Assembly (NCBI RefSeq): GCF_001638985.1
Contig: NW_017265188.1
Coordinates: 483,024-547,023 of the forward strand
Source: Phycomyces blakesleeanus NRRL 1555(-)
Taxonomy: Eukaryota; Mucoromycota; Mucoromycetes; Mucorales; Phycomycetaceae
DNA length: 64,000 nucleotides
Direction of reading: 5' to 3'
Each line of letters opens with the position of its first letter. The first letter of the stretch is position 1. A program made the translations under genes and the position numbers. Shown here piece by piece: positions 37,235-49,438 of this stretch. The notes beneath the pieces were generated by a model, which ran no database searches, had not been told where the DNA came from, and saw only the letters and a list, made by a program, of their open reading frames with translations.

Positions 37235-38904
37235 ATGGCGACCCACACCTCACCGTTGTCTATCAACGACCTTTGCAATGCACCTGAGCAAGAAGTCTCA
37301 TCTGCCGCCTCGACCGCCTCGACCACCTCGACCAAATCATCTTTCTCGTCTGTTGCTTCTACACCTTCGTCTCTGATAGCCATCGACCAGCAGGACCCAG
37401 ACGTCCAGCTAGCTGTAGAGGCCTTGGGAAGCATGGCCCGCGGCATGACTCTTGAGCCAAAGCCAATCATTTCAATCTCAAACTACTCTGCACCCTCGAC
37501 CACACCTTCCTCCCCACTCCCCACTCCCACCTCGACTTCAACCTCGACCAATTTCCCCTTTCCAGCCGAGTGGAGTCACAACCCCGACGATCCAAAGAAC
37601 AACAAGGATTTCATGCATCGCATGTCCAACCTACCGATCGTCAACTCTGCGCTCAGAGTCTATGAGAGTTCAAAGGCATCGAGTTCATACGTAAAGTATG
37701 GTGCTGAGATGGTTGAATCAATCGCTGCCCCAATCTATGACAAGGTTGGCCGCAGAGTTCTGTCCAATGTAGACACCTGGGGATGCCGTCAGCTTGATCG
37801 ATTTGAAGAAAAGTATTCTGCGCCTCCACATCCAGCACAAACACTTGTAGATACAGACGAAGATGGTCCCACAATGGCAGCCCACGCCTTGGCGCGTGCA
37901 ACCATCAGCGATCATCACGAGCAACAGCGCGACGGACTCAGACGACGAAGAGATGACCCACGTGAAGATCCTTGTAAGACAAAAAAAAAGATAATAATAA
38001 AGACTCCCTTTTCTATATTTTACACACACACAGAAGAAGAAGAATACTTATTTTCTAATCTGTATATATTCAAATAGACACCAAGGCTCGTTCTCGTTCA
38101 TGCTCTCGTTCGACATCACCTCATCGGCCTTATACACTTGCAAAGACCGTCGTTCGACACCGTACAAATGCCGTTCCTCGTAGTCGATGGCAACAAATTG
38201 TGGCCCAGGCTGGATCAGCTGCAGGTACGACTGCTGCAGTTGTGAGTGAAGAATCAATGAAGTGCTTGCGATACTGCCTCAGCTGGCTGGAGTACGCTGT
38301 CCAGCACATTGATCAGCAGATGAACCTTCTCCGCAATTTCCTTGTTTCACTTGCCTCAAAAGACTCGTCCTCTTCAATATTACCATCACAATCCCAATCC
38401 CAATCACAATCACAATCAGCAGCATCTGGGCCAAACACAGTCGCTGCCATGTCTTCATCTTCAGCAGCCACACTTGCTGCAATCAAGAAAGAGATGGTCG
38501 ACACCTTACGCAAGGTTGTCGAGGTCGTGAGCCGATACGCAGGATCTGGTCTTCCAGAACAAGCCAAGGCCAGTGTGCGTGCCTTTATCCTGGCCTTACC
38601 TGGCCGATGGGCTGTCCTCAACACATCCACAACCGTGTCACCCTCGGCCTCGCCTGCAATCAACCCCCACACACCATCGCATGTCCAGGACACATCAATC
38701 AAGCTGCTCAACTTTGGTGGCGAGTCTATTGAGATGCTTCATTCGGTCGCGACCGTCTTCTCAGACACGATCGACAGAGCCGAGATCTGGCTTGATCGCC
38801 TCCGGGTTGTAGGTGTTTCCCAAGCCCAGTCTCACATGGACATCGTCCGTGAACAATCACAGCACGAACATTGTCCAAAGACTGAGCGCATGGACATGAG
38901 CTAA
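37235..38904 (+). CDS. OPI1: Opi1-family transcriptional regulator, 2 exons
   Basis: Exons 37235-37973 and 38078-38904 join in phase into 521 residues. Conserved Opi1-family blocks are visible: MSNLPIVNSALRVYESSKAS plus SYVKYGAEMVESIAAPIYDK (about residues 130-170), and in exon 2 SRWQQIVAQAGSAAG with EESMKCLRYCLSWLEYAVQH. Yeast Opi1 represses inositol- and choline-responsive phospholipid genes, held at the ER by phosphatidic acid and released when inositol is plentiful; that mechanism is from yeast. The N-terminus is Ser/Thr-rich; an Arg/Ser patch opens exon 2, and a short QSQSQSQS run interrupts the second domain. No leucine zipper like that of yeast Opi1 is obvious. The ATG at 37235 is the first after a T-rich leader. 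It lies directly upstream of an inositol-phosphate kinase gene on the same strand. Confidence 0.88.
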
Positions 38905-39711
38905 GCTACAAAAAAGAAAGAAAGAAAGAAAACAAAAATACTATTATTATTTTTATTTTTATTATTATTATTTTTATTATTATTATATCCCACCCACATT
39001 TGCATCAACAACATTGACACACAAACATACACTATATATATATATATATATATACATTTTCTCTGTTATCTATCTAGTCTGTACCTGTTTCATTCTGTCT
39101 GTGTGTCTTTGTATCTGTCTGTTTACCTACTTCTTCTACTTCTTCTACTTCTTTATTATTTTGTACATGGTCAGCTTGTGTGAGTGTTAGGAAAAAAAAA
39201 GTGTTTATAGTTTTATAACCTACTCTCTCTCTCTCTCAATCTTTTTATTCTTTCTTCATCTCACCCCATTCATCTTTCCTTTTATATATCTTATCTTTTT
39301 TTTTTTTTACTCGAGCACTGGTCTTGTTCATGTACACTAAAATTCATTCTACTCTCTCTTTTTTTTTTTAATATTTTTATTTCATCTGGTCTTGTACACA
39401 ATTATAATTTACAATACGCACAATATACATTTTGTACAAAATAAAAAAATAAATAAAAAAAATAATAATCTGCTGTTCATCACGCTACTTTCTTTTTCTT
39501 TCTTGTATACAAAAATGTAGAGTGAAATTACATCAGAGAACAAAATAGGAACATTTTATACATAAAAATAATAATAGTTAATGCTATATTTTGTTTTCTT
39601 TCAATCGAATGAATCACCAGTCATTTATATGTGTATTTAATAAATAGATTAATTAATTAATTGATTAATAGATTAATAGATTAATATAATTATTATTTAT
39701 TACCAACAAAA
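38905..39711. other. Spacer between Opi1-like and IP-kinase genes
   Basis: 807 bp of T-rich and TTA-repeat sequence holding the Opi1-like 3' region and the kinase promoter. A polypyrimidine stretch lies near 39225-39395. No gene is visible. Confidence 0.55.
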
Positions 39712-40922
39712 ATGGTCGAATTTTGTCCCTGCGAATCTACTCAACAACGTTCCCCTCTTCGTCATAATCAACACAACCACGGCTCATTCGCTCTCTTACC
39801 TCTCCAACATCGAGCCGGCGGCCATGTGACAATGTTCAGACTAGAGAATGGTGCAATCTGCAAAGCAATGACCACCAAAGAACAACGCTTTTTTGAAGTT
39901 CTGCAGTGCAATTTGCCGTGTCAAGTCTTTATGCCCCGCTACATGGGAGTCATCCGAATCATCTATTGTCCCCAACCAGAGATTGCCCTTGAACAGGACC
40001 GTCAGCGACTAGAGGCCCTGTTTTCTTCGACTTGCAATCACAACAGACCAACCACGCCGGCTGTACCTGAACACCAGGTTGTGTTTCGGGATCCCTGTCT
40101 TGCGTCTCCTATCTCACTTGCTCTTCCAATAATTGATAACAACAATAATATTACCACTACACCAGCATCAGATTCTGATCCTAATCCTAATCTTAATACA
40201 ACTACAGTCACAACCAAAGGCATGGAGGAATTTATTGTAATGGAGGATTTGACAGTAGGGCTGGAGAAGCCGTGTGTTTTGGATCTAAAGATGGGAACAA
40301 GGCAGCACGGTGTGTATTGTTCGGCTGCTAAACAAGCCAGCCAAACCCTCAAATGTTTAGAATCTACCAGCAAAATTCTTGGGGTACGAATATGTGGTGC
40401 TCAGGTAAAACAATAATAGTAGTAAGATCAGACAGAATCTTTGAAAACTAACTGTAAGAATTATGAAAATAAAATTGAATTCAATATATAATACAGGTTT
40501 TCAAACCTGCGACAAATAGTTATGAGTTTCAAGACAAATACAAAGGTCGGTTACTGACACCAACGACATTCCGGCACACTCTTTACACATTCCTTCACGA
40601 TGGCACTCGGGCCCTTACAGACCTGGCACGGATTCTTATTGACAAACTCAAGCAGCTGGCCTGCGTGGTTGGTCAACTGCCGGGCTACAGATTCTATGGC
40701 TCTAGTCTACTGGTGGTTTATGACGGAGCCCACCCTTCCACAATTGATGTGCGCATCATTGACTTTACCCACTGCGTCACTCAAGACGAACTTGTCCATC
40801 CACCAATACCCATGACACACCCACCTGAAGACTCTGTGGATGAGCCCGATCATGGATATTTACTCGGTCTCAAGACGCTTTTAGAAATACTTGAAGCAAT
40901 GGTCGTTTCTGACTCGCATTGA
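39712..40922 (+). CDS. KCS1: Inositol polyphosphate/hexakisphosphate kinase (IPK family, Kcs1-like)
   Basis: Exons 39712-40404 and 40497-40922 join in phase 0 into 372 residues. The family signature [14 protein letters not shown] (PxxxDxKxG, about residues 187-200) supplies the inositol-phosphate-binding Asp and Lys. Next come [14 protein letters not shown] and [14 protein letters not shown]. The metal-binding motif is IIDFTHC near residue 322. The N-lobe shows [20 protein letters not shown] and a FMPRYMG block. IP6 kinases make inositol pyrophosphates such as IP7; related IPMKs phosphorylate IP3 to IP5, and these cannot be separated with certainty here. It is compact compared with yeast Kcs1 (about 1050 residues), lacking the long N-terminal extension. 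An Asn/Thr/Asp-rich insert sits at about residues 140-165. Confidence 0.9.
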
Positions 40923-43451
40923 TTTCATTTCTTGTATATGTATAATACAATATAGAATATACATCTTTGTGTTTGTGTTTGTGTGTGTAGGTATCTTGAT
41001 TATTATTCTTATTTTGAAATCACTCTTTTCTCCCACACTTTTGTGTTTTGCTTGCTTAATATGTCTGATCCGAACACAAGCAGTCAAGGCAAAATAAACT
41101 CTAAAATCATATACTCAATATAAATGTAACCATCCCACAAAATAATCGTGTGTGTAAAAATCAAACTGAATAATATTTTATAGTTTATATTTAACCCATC
41201 TCACACAATTTGTATCGTACATGACATCCATATATTTATTCTCTTTCTATGCCTTTTTTTATTTTATTTTACCCCTTTCCATATTTGGTAATCCAAAAAG
41301 AGTCAAATAAGCACACTGCATACTTGCAAACTACTGCATGCTCTCATACTTGCACGTTGCCACTCCGACAAGATGAAATTTTGTCCCTTCCCCAAGAAAT
41401 ACTTTATTCTTTCTTTTGCTTTTGATCACACCTTATTTTAGTTTCCTTTTTCCTTCTTCTTCTTCTTCTTCTTCTTCTGCAGAACCATTTTCTTGTTTCT
41501 TACAACTGAATGTCTCGTGCCATCAAAATATAGATAATTGTGCATATCATCTGTGGACCAAGACGCGTATGTTAACCAACTGTCCAAAGAACGTCATTTA
41601 TTTATTTATTTCAAGTGGCCTGTAATATTAATGATATCAGTTTTTGCTCTATTTCCAACCTTTAAAAATACGCTCGCACTATAGCAACTAAATGAGCATT
41701 TCCCTAAATGTGACTTGATATACTTCAAAGCTACCCAAGCTATCTATCTAGCCAAAGAAAACAAACATTTTTACTATATATTTTATCACCATTTTTTGTT
41801 TTTAAAAAAAAAATTACATTACATTTATTTGATTTATCTATCAGCACATCATTGATAGAAATAATCTTTGAATAGCCAATGGATTAACTTTGCCATGTAG
41901 CTTAAAATTTATCCTTTCTTAAAGAAAGGGCAAAATACAAAAAAAGTCCAAAAAAAAATAAAGACAAGCAAAGATTTATGTGTTTTTTTTTAAAAGTTTT
42001 TTTTTATTATTATTATTTTACAAAAAGATGTTTTCTAATTTTAAAGTGTAGATCCTTGGGTTAAATGAACAAGATTGAACACAAAGAGAGTTGCAGAAAA
42101 TCTAAAGATATTTCAGAAAAACAAAAGCGTTAGCTGAAGATATTCTTATAAATCCAAAAACAATAAATAAAAAAAAATTTATATAAAGTGGATATCGATC
42201 AGACCCGAAAGATGTTAATTTGGGCAACATTGCTGAGCTAGCCTGGGAGTTAGGCGATGCCTATTTCATCACGAAAATATCCACCAAAGAAGAAAACTAT
42301 ATATCTAAAGAGATGTTTTTGATTTAATACTTGCCTTATTCGTTAAACCAAAGGAATATTTAGTCCTAAAGATTTAAATGATTAAAAGAGAGAAAGGGAA
42401 AGGGATCGATGATAAAGAAAGAAAGAGGAGACAAGAATAGAGCAAGTATTTATATTAAAAAAAAAAAAAACCCCCCAGAAGAAAAATTTATTTTTTTTTA
42501 TTTCCTTATTATTTTTACCGAATAAATAAATTAAAATAAAAAGTCACAATAATTTTTTTTTCCTCTCTTTTTCTGACAGTCTCATTTTTTTTTTTTTTTT
42601 AAAATTTTCTTCTAGAATAAATTTTTATATATACATATATTATAAAATATATAATACACTATGTAAAACCAATTGACTGATATTGGTATCAAGTCAAGTC
42701 AAGTCAAGGATAATGAAAATAATTGAGCTTCATGTGATTAATATCCAAAGGAGACAATCATTGTATACAAAAAAAAAAAAGTCTTTTTTATTATCAAAGC
42801 CTATTTTTGTGGCTGATGGTAACTTTTTAAAATACTTGTAATGAATCTAAACAGACTCTTCTTGTCGTTAATTATCAGCCTTGGAACATTATGCAAAAAA
42901 AAAAAAAAATCCAAGATCCAAGATCCAAGATATAGGATTCAGTAAACTGTATGCTGTCTATGATGTTGTTGTTACTTTGAACCAAAGAACAAGAATGGTT
43001 TTCCGGGAAATTTTCAAAAAAATAAATCAAAGTATTATTTTGTTAGATCAATGATTGCCATGTTAATAAGAGTAATACTAATGCTAATCATGAATATTTA
43101 GGCCATACTTTTCTTCTTTAAAAAAAATCTGGTTGAAAGTATTATAGAAAGTAGCTTTGGTACAGATTAATTCAATGTGCTTGAGATCTAATATAGAAAA
43201 TTATAGGTTCATTGTACCAGTCACCATATAAAAATAAGAATTGAAAGGAAATGGCTTTATGACAGCTGTAGAGTCTATTGATTGGATTTTTTTTTTGGTA
43301 CAAATCTCAATTTGGTACCGATACACTTTAATATCATATATAATTATATGCATGGTAATATATTGGTCTTGAGAATTTTTGTTGTTGTTGCTATGGTTTC
43401 TTATTTATTAATACTATATATTACATGTTTTTCTTCTTCTTCTTCTTTACT
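40923..43451. other. 2.5-kb AT-rich convergent spacer
   Basis: Separates two convergent genes. It holds many A/T homopolymer tracts and short tandem repeats (GATCCAA-type near 42913-42932, TCAAG-type near 42691-42710). No coding region is recognised; the small ORF at 41416-41625 is CTT-repeat driven. Confidence 0.6.
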
Positions 43452-44958
43452 TTATTCATCCCGCAATCTCAAGCCAGCTCTCAATTCGGCTGTCAATGGG
43501 CCGTCAGATTCACATCTGGGACATTTGCACTGGAACATATAACTCTTGTTCAGATAATTGACTCTGGTTTCCTTGTTCCACCGAGGGTTCACATAGGTCT
43601 CGAAAAGCTGTTCACCCTTGCGCAAATCACGCACTGCACGAACTGCCAATTTGTATTGGGTCTGGCCAGGGAATTCGATGCACACGTTTGGCGAGCAGCT
43701 ATGGTTGATGTGCGACTGGACCATGTACATTCCACCGCTCTGGTTGTTGATGTTGAATTTGCCAAGGTAGTTCAAGAACGTGTCTTCGTCCTCAAAGAGC
43801 TTCTTGGCCAGATCTTCAGGCAAAGGTTTGGTGATCTTGCATTTCTTGGCAGGTGGGTTATAAGCCTTTGCCAATAAAGATCTTGCTTTTGCCCACAACT
43901 CACGAGTAGGATGTTCCTACATGAATTTATTTTTATTCAGTATATATATTATTTGGTTTTACTGTTGCTTACCATGAAAATCCACTCGGTCTCCTTGGCC
44001 TGACGCTCGGCCTGGTTGACAGTTGCAAACGCATCGTAGTGAGCCAAGACAGTGTCGAGCTCGCCACGCTGGTTGGCCAGGATGATATGGGCGTACATGC
44101 GGGCTACAGCCATTGGTGCTGACCAGGACTCGCCTTCACAGAAGTTGAGGAACGGGCGGATGGCAGGGTTCAAGTGGGTGCACTCGAGCGGGTGGAAGGT
44201 TTCCCAGGCGTGCGAGCGGCATGCCTTGCTGCAGTAAGTCAAATTGCAGTGGCTGCAGTGGATCGAGAGCACGCTGGAGCGCAACAGAGGCTTCACACAC
44301 ATACCACACGCATTGCCCTGTCGAGCCATCGAGAATCCTTCCCATGAAGGGAAGTAGGCAAACGGCAATTCCTGGAAGATGATTTCGTCCTTTGCAATAT
44401 CACGGGCAGCAAACAAACCTATCGATCAATAAATTAAATAAATAAATAAATCATCAATTGACTCTTATACTCATCACTATCACAAGTAGAATTAACTTAC
44501 CCTTGCCAGTAACGCGATCTACCATCTTGGCCTACATATAATATATACAATTAATTTAATTTAATTTAATTTAATTTAATTTATTTTGCTTTGCTTTGCT
44601 TTGATTTGATTTGATTTAATATGGTGCTGTTGCTAATATTATTATTGTTATCATTTTTTTTTTTTTTACATACAACAATGTTTGGTGAGATAGAGGCAAT
44701 ATCGAGAGTTGGGTCAATGTATGAAACGGGGACTGAAGGGTCGTCTTCAACACCACTCTTCTTCACAACAGGCTCGGTTTGGGTCAAACCCTGGGCTTGC
44801 ATGACCTTCTTTACACGCTTCTCCGACACAGCCCACTTTGGCTCTTTCTCGGCCAACTTGGCAGCAATCTTCTTGATTCCATACTCAGGAAAGTCAATCT
44901 TTAATTGCTTGACAGCATTGACAAGAGAATCCTCGGGTGGTGTAATGAGGTCGGTCAT
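43452..44958 (-). CDS. SET5: SET/MYND lysine methyltransferase, Set5-like, 4 exons
   Basis: Exons (minus) 44958-44674, 44531-44501, 44418-43973 and 43916-43452 give 408 residues. An N-terminal module (LKIDFPEYGIKKIAAKLAEK then AVSEKRVKKVMQAQGL) precedes a split SET domain beginning GKGLFAARDIAKDEIIFQE (about 104-122). A MYND zinc finger is inserted at about 143-180 (CGMC, CSHC, CSKAC, LEC). The SET core NHSCSPNVCIEF lies at about 324, then GEQLFETYVNP, and a post-SET CKCPRCESDG. The split-SET plus MYND layout is that of Smyd/Set5 proteins; yeast Set5 methylates histone H4. All catalytic motifs look intact. Exon 2 is only 31 nt. It is divergent from TOM7. Confidence 0.92.
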
Positions 44959-45018
44959 GGTAATAATAATTTTTTTTTATTTTTTTTTTTTGTGTCTGTC
45001 GTTTTATTAAATGTGTTA

Positions 45019-45052
<34 letters not shown>

Positions 45053-45691
45053 ATTGTATATATATGTGTGTGGGTGTGTGTATTTAGAGAGAAAAAGAGT
45101 ATGAGTATGTGTGTCCAAAATTGATAGATCACAAGCCACAATTGTTTTTCTTTACTTTCTTTACTTTCTTTTTTTATAAATATATATATAATTTATATAA
45201 GAATAGAATAAAGTAAATTAAAATATATAGTATATATATAGTATATATATATGTCTATGTCTATAAATATGGGTGAATTGAGTGAATTGAGGGAGTCGAA
45301 GGAGTTGAGTTGAGTGTGGGTCCGTGAGTGGAGACCAAGACTGTAAAACTAGAAGAGCAATAATGTTACATATCAATAGTAAGCTGCGTACATACATATA
45401 TAAATATAATATGAGAGTTTATATGAGTGTATTTAGTTTGGTAGCCAGTTAGTGAGCTAGTAGTAGCAGTATATTAGTATATTAGTATATTAGTTTAGTA
45501 GGTTGGGGACCCTGTTATGTAAAGGTTTATAGGACTATTTTATTTTATTTATATTACAAAATAAATAAAATAATTCCAAAAAAAATATTATCAATTTTTC
45601 GCTTTGCCTAAAAAAAAAAAAAAAAAAAAAAAAAAGACCTATTCTCTCTTCTTTTTGCTTTTATTCATTCTTCTTTTGGAATTACTACATT
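44959..45691. other. Shared divergent promoter, SET5-like and TOM7
   Basis: 733 bp between start codons of two divergent genes. Features: T-tracts immediately by the SET5-like start, a TTA repeat (about 45020-45045), a 26-nt A-tract at 45610-45635 about 57 bp upstream of the TOM7 ATG, and CT-rich leader sequence. Long A-tracts exclude nucleosomes, so this may act as a two-way promoter; that is inference. Confidence 0.55.
45610..45635. repeat. 26-nt A-tract upstream of TOM7
   Basis: An uninterrupted run of A on the plus strand, the longest homopolymer noted in the window. It ends 57 bp before the TOM7 start codon, in the spacer shared with the SET5-like gene. Such tracts disfavour nucleosomes in fungal promoters; the exact length may be affected by assembly error. 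Confidence 0.7.
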
Positions 45692-46080
45692 ATGAACGAT
45701 TCTACCAAGGAAACCATCATGAAGGTATTAGAATTTTTATTTAAACAATATACTCTATAGTACTAGGTCTAAATAAAAATAAGTATATAAAAAGAAAATA
45801 ACAGAATGACAGGATGTGTAGAATGATTATACTACCTCTATTTGTTTACTCAATGTACATTTGTATTTGGCTTGTAGGTGTTTGACGTCTCGAAGCAGAT
45901 TGTCCACTGGGGATTTATTCCCTTTGTTATCTACCTCGGTTTGACCCGTAGCAACCCCAGACCTTCTTTGTTGAAGTATGTCAAAGACCCTACTACTATT
46001 ATCATTATCACTAAATATCATTTAATTATCTTATTTTACTTCAAAAAAAAATTTACAGGCTCATCAGTCCTCTTGCTTAA
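45692..46080 (+). CDS. TOM7: TOM complex subunit Tom7, 3 exons
   Basis: Exons 45692-45724, 45878-45975 and 46059-46080 give a 50-residue protein. It matches the Tom7 pattern: a short polar N-terminus, a VFDVSKQIVHWGFIPFVIYL membrane segment, then LTRSNPRPSLLKLISPLA. Tom7 is a small single-pass subunit of the mitochondrial outer-membrane translocase that tunes TOM assembly and precursor release (family knowledge). The length is within the normal 50-60 range. A protein of this size split over three exons is easily missed by automated prediction; its terminal exon has only 22 nt. Confidence 0.93.
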
Positions 46081-47173
46081 ATGTATACATACATACATAT
46101 AATTGTATATTTAAAATGACGCTTACAACGACTATGACTACGACGACTACGAACACGACGACGAAAACAAAACAAAAAAAAAGGAATAATATTCACACTA
46201 TATACAACACTCCACTGTACTACATTATACAGCAATATACAAAAAAAAAAGTGGAAATCTATATATCTCATTGTCTGTCAGCCTGTCTTTGTATTATTTT
46301 TTCTACCCATAAAATAATCACAAACAAACAAACAATAGGCTTTCTTTGCAAACGACTAGAATGTTGATTTATCAGTGAGTTGATATCTACATTTACATTT
46401 GTATTCATATGGGTGAGTGAGCGAATAAATGGGTAAAGGTGTGTATATCTGTATGAGTGAAAAAGCATTTATTATATATATATATAAAGAGAGAGAGAGA
46501 GAGAGAGAGAGAAATACGGGGTTTTTTTTTGTATGGTGCGAGTGAAAATCAAAAGCAAAAGCAAAAGCAAAAAATAAAATAAAAGGGATTTATTTCATAC
46601 ACATACAAAAGTACACACGTAATACACCCCATATAACACATCTACATATAATACAAACAATAACTCACTTGCATACATAGACATGTACACATGTACATAT
46701 GTGTGCAAGTAAGTATTGTATATATATATATATATGCGTGTGTTTGTGTTTGTGCGTGTATGTGTGTGTATGTATGTATGTATAAGTGAATGTGTTTGAA
46801 TGAGTATAAACAGTAAAGAAAGGCAGAAAGAGAATAGAAAAAAAGAGAGAGAGAGAGATAAGAATAAGTATCAAATTATAAAGAAGATTGCATAAATTAA
46901 ATTAAATTAAATTAAATTAAATTAAATAATATATATATAAAAGGTAGAAGAAGTAGAAGAAGTAAAAGTAAAAGAAGTTGAAAAAAGGAAAGTGATGGAG
47001 TGGAATAAAGAAACAGGGTAAGGTGGGAAACATGACAACAGCAAAAAATAATAATAATAATATAAAAGGAGAGTTTGATTAAATAAGATACTTTAAAAGT
47101 GAACGTGGAAATTGAAAAAGATAGCAAAAAATAAAATAAAGTAAGCAAAAAGCAATCAAGTAAAGAAAAGAGA
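46081..47173. other. AT- and microsatellite-rich spacer
   Basis: No gene is seen. It includes GA dinucleotide repeats (46488-46511), TG/TA repeats near 46718-46785 and an AAATT pentamer array near 46890-46925. The spacer lies between the 3' ends of TOM7 and the Myb gene. Confidence 0.6.
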
Positions 47174-49438
47174 CTATTGCTGGTGATGCGGGTAAATACG
47201 AGGATATTCTTGCTTGTCAGGACAAGCTATGGCTGATGACCAGCCATTCATACTACTCTGGTCTTGCTGCTGAAGTTGCTGGTGTTGATATTGATCGTGA
47301 TTGAGTTGATTACTGTGTAACTGTGATTGTTGCTGCAATTGATGCAACTGCTGTAACTGCTGTAACTGCTGTGATTGTAATTGCTGTTGTGATGATGGGG
47401 GTTGAATAAAGGATAGTAAAGAAGACGAGGCAGGATCTGGTTGGCTGTAAAAGTTTGGTAATTTGGCGTCGAAATCGTCAACAACAAAGACATTCTTTTG
47501 GTCTGCACTTGCTCGCCGGCTAGATGACCAGTCTTGGTCTTCGAGAGGGTATTCTTCTGTAGATGCGCAACTGACAGATGAACCGTCGTCTTGGCTGACT
47601 GTTGTGTCTCCAGGGGTCTTTTCACCGCTTGAGCCTTCTGTTTGTTTACCGAGTGCCTGGCGGTCTTCCTTGTATTTGATCTGCATCCAACGTGTTCGGC
47701 ACTGTCTCTATGGTTATTAATTAATATTAATATTAAAATCATAAAAGATCAATAGATGGCAATATTAGTGGTTGGGTGGCTGTTGATCTTTACCTGGGTC
47801 CTGCCCTCAATAGTTTCGGCGATGCGGATCCATGACCGACCAAGTTCGACAACCCCAAGGCGTAAGAGCACATCTTCATCGGCTGTCCATTTTCCTTTGC
47901 GAACAGTGGGATCCAGGGCCTCTGTCCAGCGGGCCTGGCATTGGATTCCAGTGCGGTTTGGGATACGTTCGGCGATCTTGTTCCATGGCATTGGCATTGA
48001 TCTTCCCTCGTGGTCTACAAAATTGGCGAACTCCTGAACAGAGTAGCGTAGGATTGAATCTTCATAATCGGTCCATCTTCCTTTATGGATGTGTGGGCTA
48101 ATAAGAAAATACAAGAAAGAAAGTAAAATATATAATTAAAACAAGGATTTTCAATATATTATTATTATGTTATTTGATAGCTTATTATTTATCTTTATGT
48201 AAATATGTAAATATGTATGTATGTATGTATGTATGCGTAGTGTAGGCGTAGTGTAGGCGTACATGTATTTATTTATTTTTGGTATTATAATTATTCATTC
48301 ATTTGTTCATTCATTTGTTCATACGCTTTTAAAAAAGAAAGCAAGAGGATTGGTGGTCAGAAACTTACTTGAGTGCGCCCATCCAGCGGGTGGAACATTG
48401 CATTGGACTGCGATTTGGTATGTGTGTTGCGACAAGAGACCAACGTGCTGGACCATGAATAGCAATCGCGTGTCGCAAAATCTCATCTTCCTCGGGTGTC
48501 CAGCGTGAATAGGTTGTCGGACGCTTTGACCGTTTAGGATTCTTGTGGACTGTGACCGGAGAGTAGACCATGTAAGGCAGAGGTTGGTGATTATGCGATG
48601 GGGGCGTATATTGGTTCATATTATCATCGGACCAGGTTGAGTATTGTGGATTTGGAGACATTCCCAAAGGAGAAGACTGTTTTATGTTAGAGATTAAAAT
48701 TAATTAAAGAAAGAAAGAAAGAAAGAAAGAAAGAAAAGAAAAGAAAGAAGGGTATGGTTAAGCTGTAGTGGATCTTACCATAAAATTAGAATTCAAGGAA
48801 AGGGAGTCCATTGAGGGATCCACGTCTTGATAAGTAGCTGTGGATAGACCACCACAGCTGAGATCTGATTGTACATCGTACGCCATGGCTGACAAAGGCT
48901 AAAAATAAAAATAAAGATCAAATATTATTATAATATACTGTATATTCATGTATATATGAACATATGTATCTATGTATTTTTGCTTTCTTTTCTACTTGTT
49001 AAAAACAAGCTTTATTTCTTATTTTCTGCTTTATTCTTTTTGACTGTTTTTAATGTATGGTATAGTGCAAGTAAAAGTGTAAATGAATTTTGATTTTACC
49101 ATTGAATCGAGTTCATTTTCAATAGAAATATCGGGCAAGAATGTCTATAGATGGAGAGTATTGTGAATATTATGATTATTATGATTATTATTCTGTGTGT
49201 GTAACTGTACGTACATTTTGTGTAAAGTTTGGCATGGTGTTTGAATGCTAATATTTTTTTTGTGCGCGTGCGTGCGTGCGTGAGTGAGTGTGTAGTGTGT
49301 ATTTGCGAAATAAATAAAAGAAAAAAATAGGATATCGCGGGTTAGATTGATCGTGTACAATTATTGTGCATTGTTGCTTACCTGATCGTTTGTGATATTC
49401 CAATCGATATTTGTGACAGGATAGAAATGTGTAGACAT
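47174..49438 (-). CDS. Three-repeat Myb-type DNA-binding protein, 7 exons
   Basis: Exons (minus) 49438-49382, 49247-49215, 49144-49100, 48898-48779, 48676-48369, 48097-47794 and 47707-47174 give 466 residues, all in phase. Three Myb repeats are visible. R1 (about 143-190) starts SRWTPEEDEILRHAIAIHG; R2 (about 193-255) starts KGRWTDYEDSILRYSVQEF; R3 (about 257-305) starts KGKWTADEDVLLRLGVVELG and ends RQCRTRWMQIKYKED. R2 has an extra loop (FVDHEGRSMPMP) before its second helix. The N-terminal 140 residues are polar. The C-terminus is a Gln/His-rich low-complexity region, a plausible activation domain. Bas1/c-Myb-type architecture suggests a nuclear sequence-specific regulator; targets cannot be inferred. 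Four small 5' exons precede the DNA-binding region. Confidence 0.88.
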
